Assembly: GCF_019925205.1 (NCBI RefSeq)
Contig: NC_083568.1
Coordinates: forward strand, 26,224,393-26,288,392
Reading direction: 5' to 3'
Length of the DNA: 64,000 nucleotides
From: Metopolophium dirhodum
Taxonomy: Eukaryota; Arthropoda; Insecta; Hemiptera; Aphididae
The position numbers and the translations under genes are program-made. Shown here in pieces: positions 61,544-64,000 of the stretch (positions within the stretch are counted from its first letter, which is position 1; each line of letters starts with the position of its first letter). The notes beneath the pieces were generated by a model that saw only the letters and a program-made list of their open reading frames with translations, had not been told where the DNA came from and did not search any database.

Positions 61544-62043
61544 CGTTTGGTGAACAGTGGTGGCAGTGGTGGCAGTGGTCGATTGACGGTCGGGCGCGAG
61601 CTGTCGGCGGGCGCGGTGATAACCGCGGTGGACGCGACATGGTCGACGGGGGCGGTGATGACTGCGCAGCCGGCAGAAGCCACGTCCACGGCGGCGGTGG
61701 CGAATGAAGGCGGCGAAGACGACGACGTCTTGTTCTTGGCAGTGGCCGCGGCCACGGCGTGGCCGGCATTTCGGCTCTCGCGCAACAACAGGTCCAGAGA
61801 GTTGCCGATCCGCCGGACGCACGTGACGTCACCGCTATTTGTCGCCTGCGCCGTGTTGGCCACAGTGGCCACCACCGCCGCCGCCGTGGTGGACGTCGCG
61901 GTCGTCTGTTGCTGTTCCTCGTTCAGCATGTACTCGCGTATCTTGTCCTTGATCAGCGACGTGACGCACACGCCGCCGTCGCCGATCGCCAGGTCACCGA
62001 GTCTCAGCCATCCGGCCGGTTCTGCCGATTCGGAAGAGGACAT
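61544..62043 (-). CDS. First coding exon of an unrecognised gene
   Basis: The ATG (AAAATGTCC) opens MSSSESAEPAGWLRLGDLAI and DGGVCVTSLIKDKIREYMLN, then Thr/Ala-rich sequence, VTCVRRIGNSLDLLLRESRN, a second low-complexity stretch and PLPPLPPLFTK before CG/GTAAGT. That is 166 codons plus two bases. The exon is strongly GC-rich in AT-rich surroundings and its predicted helices (SLIKDKIREYML, NSLDLLLRES) look like real protein between disordered linkers. The PLPPLPP run could bind SH3 or WW domains. A TTTTCGCAG just upstream could be an acceptor for a leader exon. I do not recognise the family, and the following exons, to the left, were not found. Confidence 0.65.
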
Positions 62044-62049
62044 TTTCTG

Positions 62050-64000
62050 CGAAAACGAAACGAAGACCCACACATTTATAGGTACCATTTTAGACACGAA
62101 CACGAATTTTAAATTGGGATGCTCTAACGACGTCGTCCTGGAACCCGCTACATTCAAAGGTTGTGTGAAATCGATATCTACCCGATTTCATTTTTTTACA
62201 CGATTTTTTATGTATGTACACTTTTTTAAAATAAAAAATAACAAATGGATACAAATTTGGTACAAAAGTACGAATTTGGTCGGATGTAGAAATGATAACA
62301 TTACGGCATATGCGCGGGTGCCAGGAAGACTCATGACGTGACAAATAGTAGGTAATGACGCAAATAGAAAATATTTTTTCCAAAATAATAAATCACTGAT
62401 TAGTGAGAGGGGCTTTTTATAATTTAATCATTAAAAGAAATTCAAATATCAATATGCAATCATATCTACTGAACACACATCGTAATCATTGTCGTATATT
62501 ATTAGAAAAACTAAAAACTAACAATTATGATTTTTACAATTATTGTATACAGATGATAATTCGTTTTATACATTGATATACAAATTGATTTTATATAAGC
62601 CAGACAATTTAATATTTGTATAGAGTCTATACTGTAGACTATATTATAATGTGAAGACGCCCATCACATATTATATTTGTTAAAATATGTATTAAATATT
62701 TATCAAAATAAATATTGATTTATAATATAACAATTACAATAATAAAATATTAAAATATAATAATTATTACATATAAATATAACAAAAACATTTGTACCAT
62801 AATTAAGCGTTAATATTATATTGATTAATTAGGTAAACTACTTACTAACTTACTTCTAAATTATAACTAATGAAAAATAAATTTTAAAATTTAAATTAAT
62901 TCCAGTTAGGTACCTATCATAAAATCCAAATTCAATTATTTTAAACAGTTAAAGTCTATTATATTGTTTACTATACGTAGGTATCTGAGGAAGTTATTGA
63001 CGTGGTATCGGTTTATTAGTAATACATTTGTGTAATTCAAATTTTAAATTAGGTAAGGTTTAAAATGTTTGTTATAAACTATAATATAAAGCTGCGATTC
63101 TGAGCTGACAATTTTACACTCCCCTAATAAGGTCAAAGCTCAATTAAATAATGGATACAACAGATATTATATTGTATTGTTAAGTTATAATTTATAATTG
63201 GTTATATCATATATGTATATGCAATATAAATTATAATATGGAATTTCGTAATAGGATATTTGTGTTTGTGACATGTTCATTTATAAATGGGTTTAAGATA
63301 TACATTGAATGCCTAAATCGGCTAAATCAAATACAGACATTCAATATTTTGTCAATAGTATTGTGTTTTGTATAAAGTAAAATATTATGAAATAAGTAGT
63401 TTAATGAAAACAATTAGATCAGATTCAATCAAATACCAAATCTGTAGTGTCTCATAAAATATAGGAATATATATATATATTATTAAGAATTACGGTATAA
63501 ATACAATAACTACTATTATATAATAATTTAAGCTAATCAACTGTTTACTTTTTGTTATATTTGTCCAATTGTCCTATAAGAACAAAAAAAATTAAATCGT
63601 ACGAAATATATTGAGGTTACAGTAAACAAATTCTCCACATATATTTATGTATATATAATTGCTTGTTATTATTGTAAACGATAACGAAAAAAATGTATAA
63701 CAATTTAAATATGTCACAAATATACAATAAATGTATTATAATATTTTACACAAATTAATACTTCAAAATATTACTAACTTAATTATTTCTATCATAATAA
63801 ATGTTAGTTAATATTAATAATAAATGCATATGTTTACTTTGTATTTAATCAAAAAAAAAATAATAATAAAGTAAACATTCAATAATCTATCCCTAGGTAC
63901 TTACTTCAGACTAAAACAAGTACACATTGCAGAATTCATTAAATCATAAAGGTCAAGTAGTAAATCAGCGTTAAATTGTAATTATTACAACAAAGTCGTA
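62050..64000. other. AT-rich right end, nothing recognised
   Basis: The first 300 bases are presumably the promoter or leader of the gene starting at 62043. Beyond them are AT-rich sequence and short TA runs, with no gene, RNA or transposon end that I can support. Confidence 0.45.

Noticed and set aside
1..64000. A bacterial-type defence system or operon
   Set aside because: Introns, LTR elements, SINEs, MITEs and base composition all mark insect nuclear DNA; no such genes are present.

Overview
The window is nuclear DNA of an insect, most likely an aphid. It is very AT-rich, full of motifs such as TAGGTAGGTACC, and has long introns, sparse genes and many small transposons. Nothing bacterial, no CRISPR array and no operon is visible. 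The assignment to aphids rests on sequence texture and on my recognition of repeat types; no search was run.

Genes. (1) Positions 40-15766 on the minus strand hold most of BBS9 (PTHB1), a core subunit of the ciliary BBSome. I could join twelve exons by GT-AG splice sites with all phases matching, giving 707 codons; the C-terminal exons lie beyond the left edge. Exon 3 has a second, truncated copy next to it, fused to the end of a hAT-like element. (2) Positions 40805-46879 on the minus strand hold a complete eight-exon gene for a 774-residue protein. It has an acidic N-terminus, a coiled coil, a glutamine-rich stretch and a C-terminal MYND zinc finger, and a GC-rich promoter and 5' UTR near 48.0-48.6 kb. 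I could not give it an orthologue name. (3) Positions 61544-62043 on the minus strand are the first coding exon of an unrecognised gene whose later exons I could not find.

Mobile DNA. Positions 26874-33931 are one Ty3/gypsy-type LTR retrotransposon with a 4-bp target duplication, apparently identical LTRs apart from one tandem-repeat unit, a PBS and a PPT. Its single gag-pol frame has lost the second half of reverse transcriptase and most of RNase H without losing frame, so it looks like a recently moved, non-autonomous derivative. The LTRs carry a GC-rich 114/109-bp tandem array. Other elements are a tRNA-derived SINE with a 12-bp target duplication (52578-52903), four copies of a short family that looks derived from 5S rRNA, two hAT-type MITEs with 8-bp target duplications (34033-34500 and 60728-60897), a mariner-type MITE (3716-4063) and several palindromic repeats.

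Layout. 0-15.8 kb is BBS9; 15.8-26.9 kb is gene-poor AT-rich DNA with repeat debris; 26.9-33.9 kb is the LTR element; 33.9-39.5 kb is repeats without a gene; 39.5-48.6 kb is the MYND gene; 48.6-61.5 kb is mostly non-coding with a SINE and MITEs; 61.5-62.0 kb is the unknown first exon; the rest to 64 kb is AT-rich with nothing recognised. The genes show no functional link to one another.
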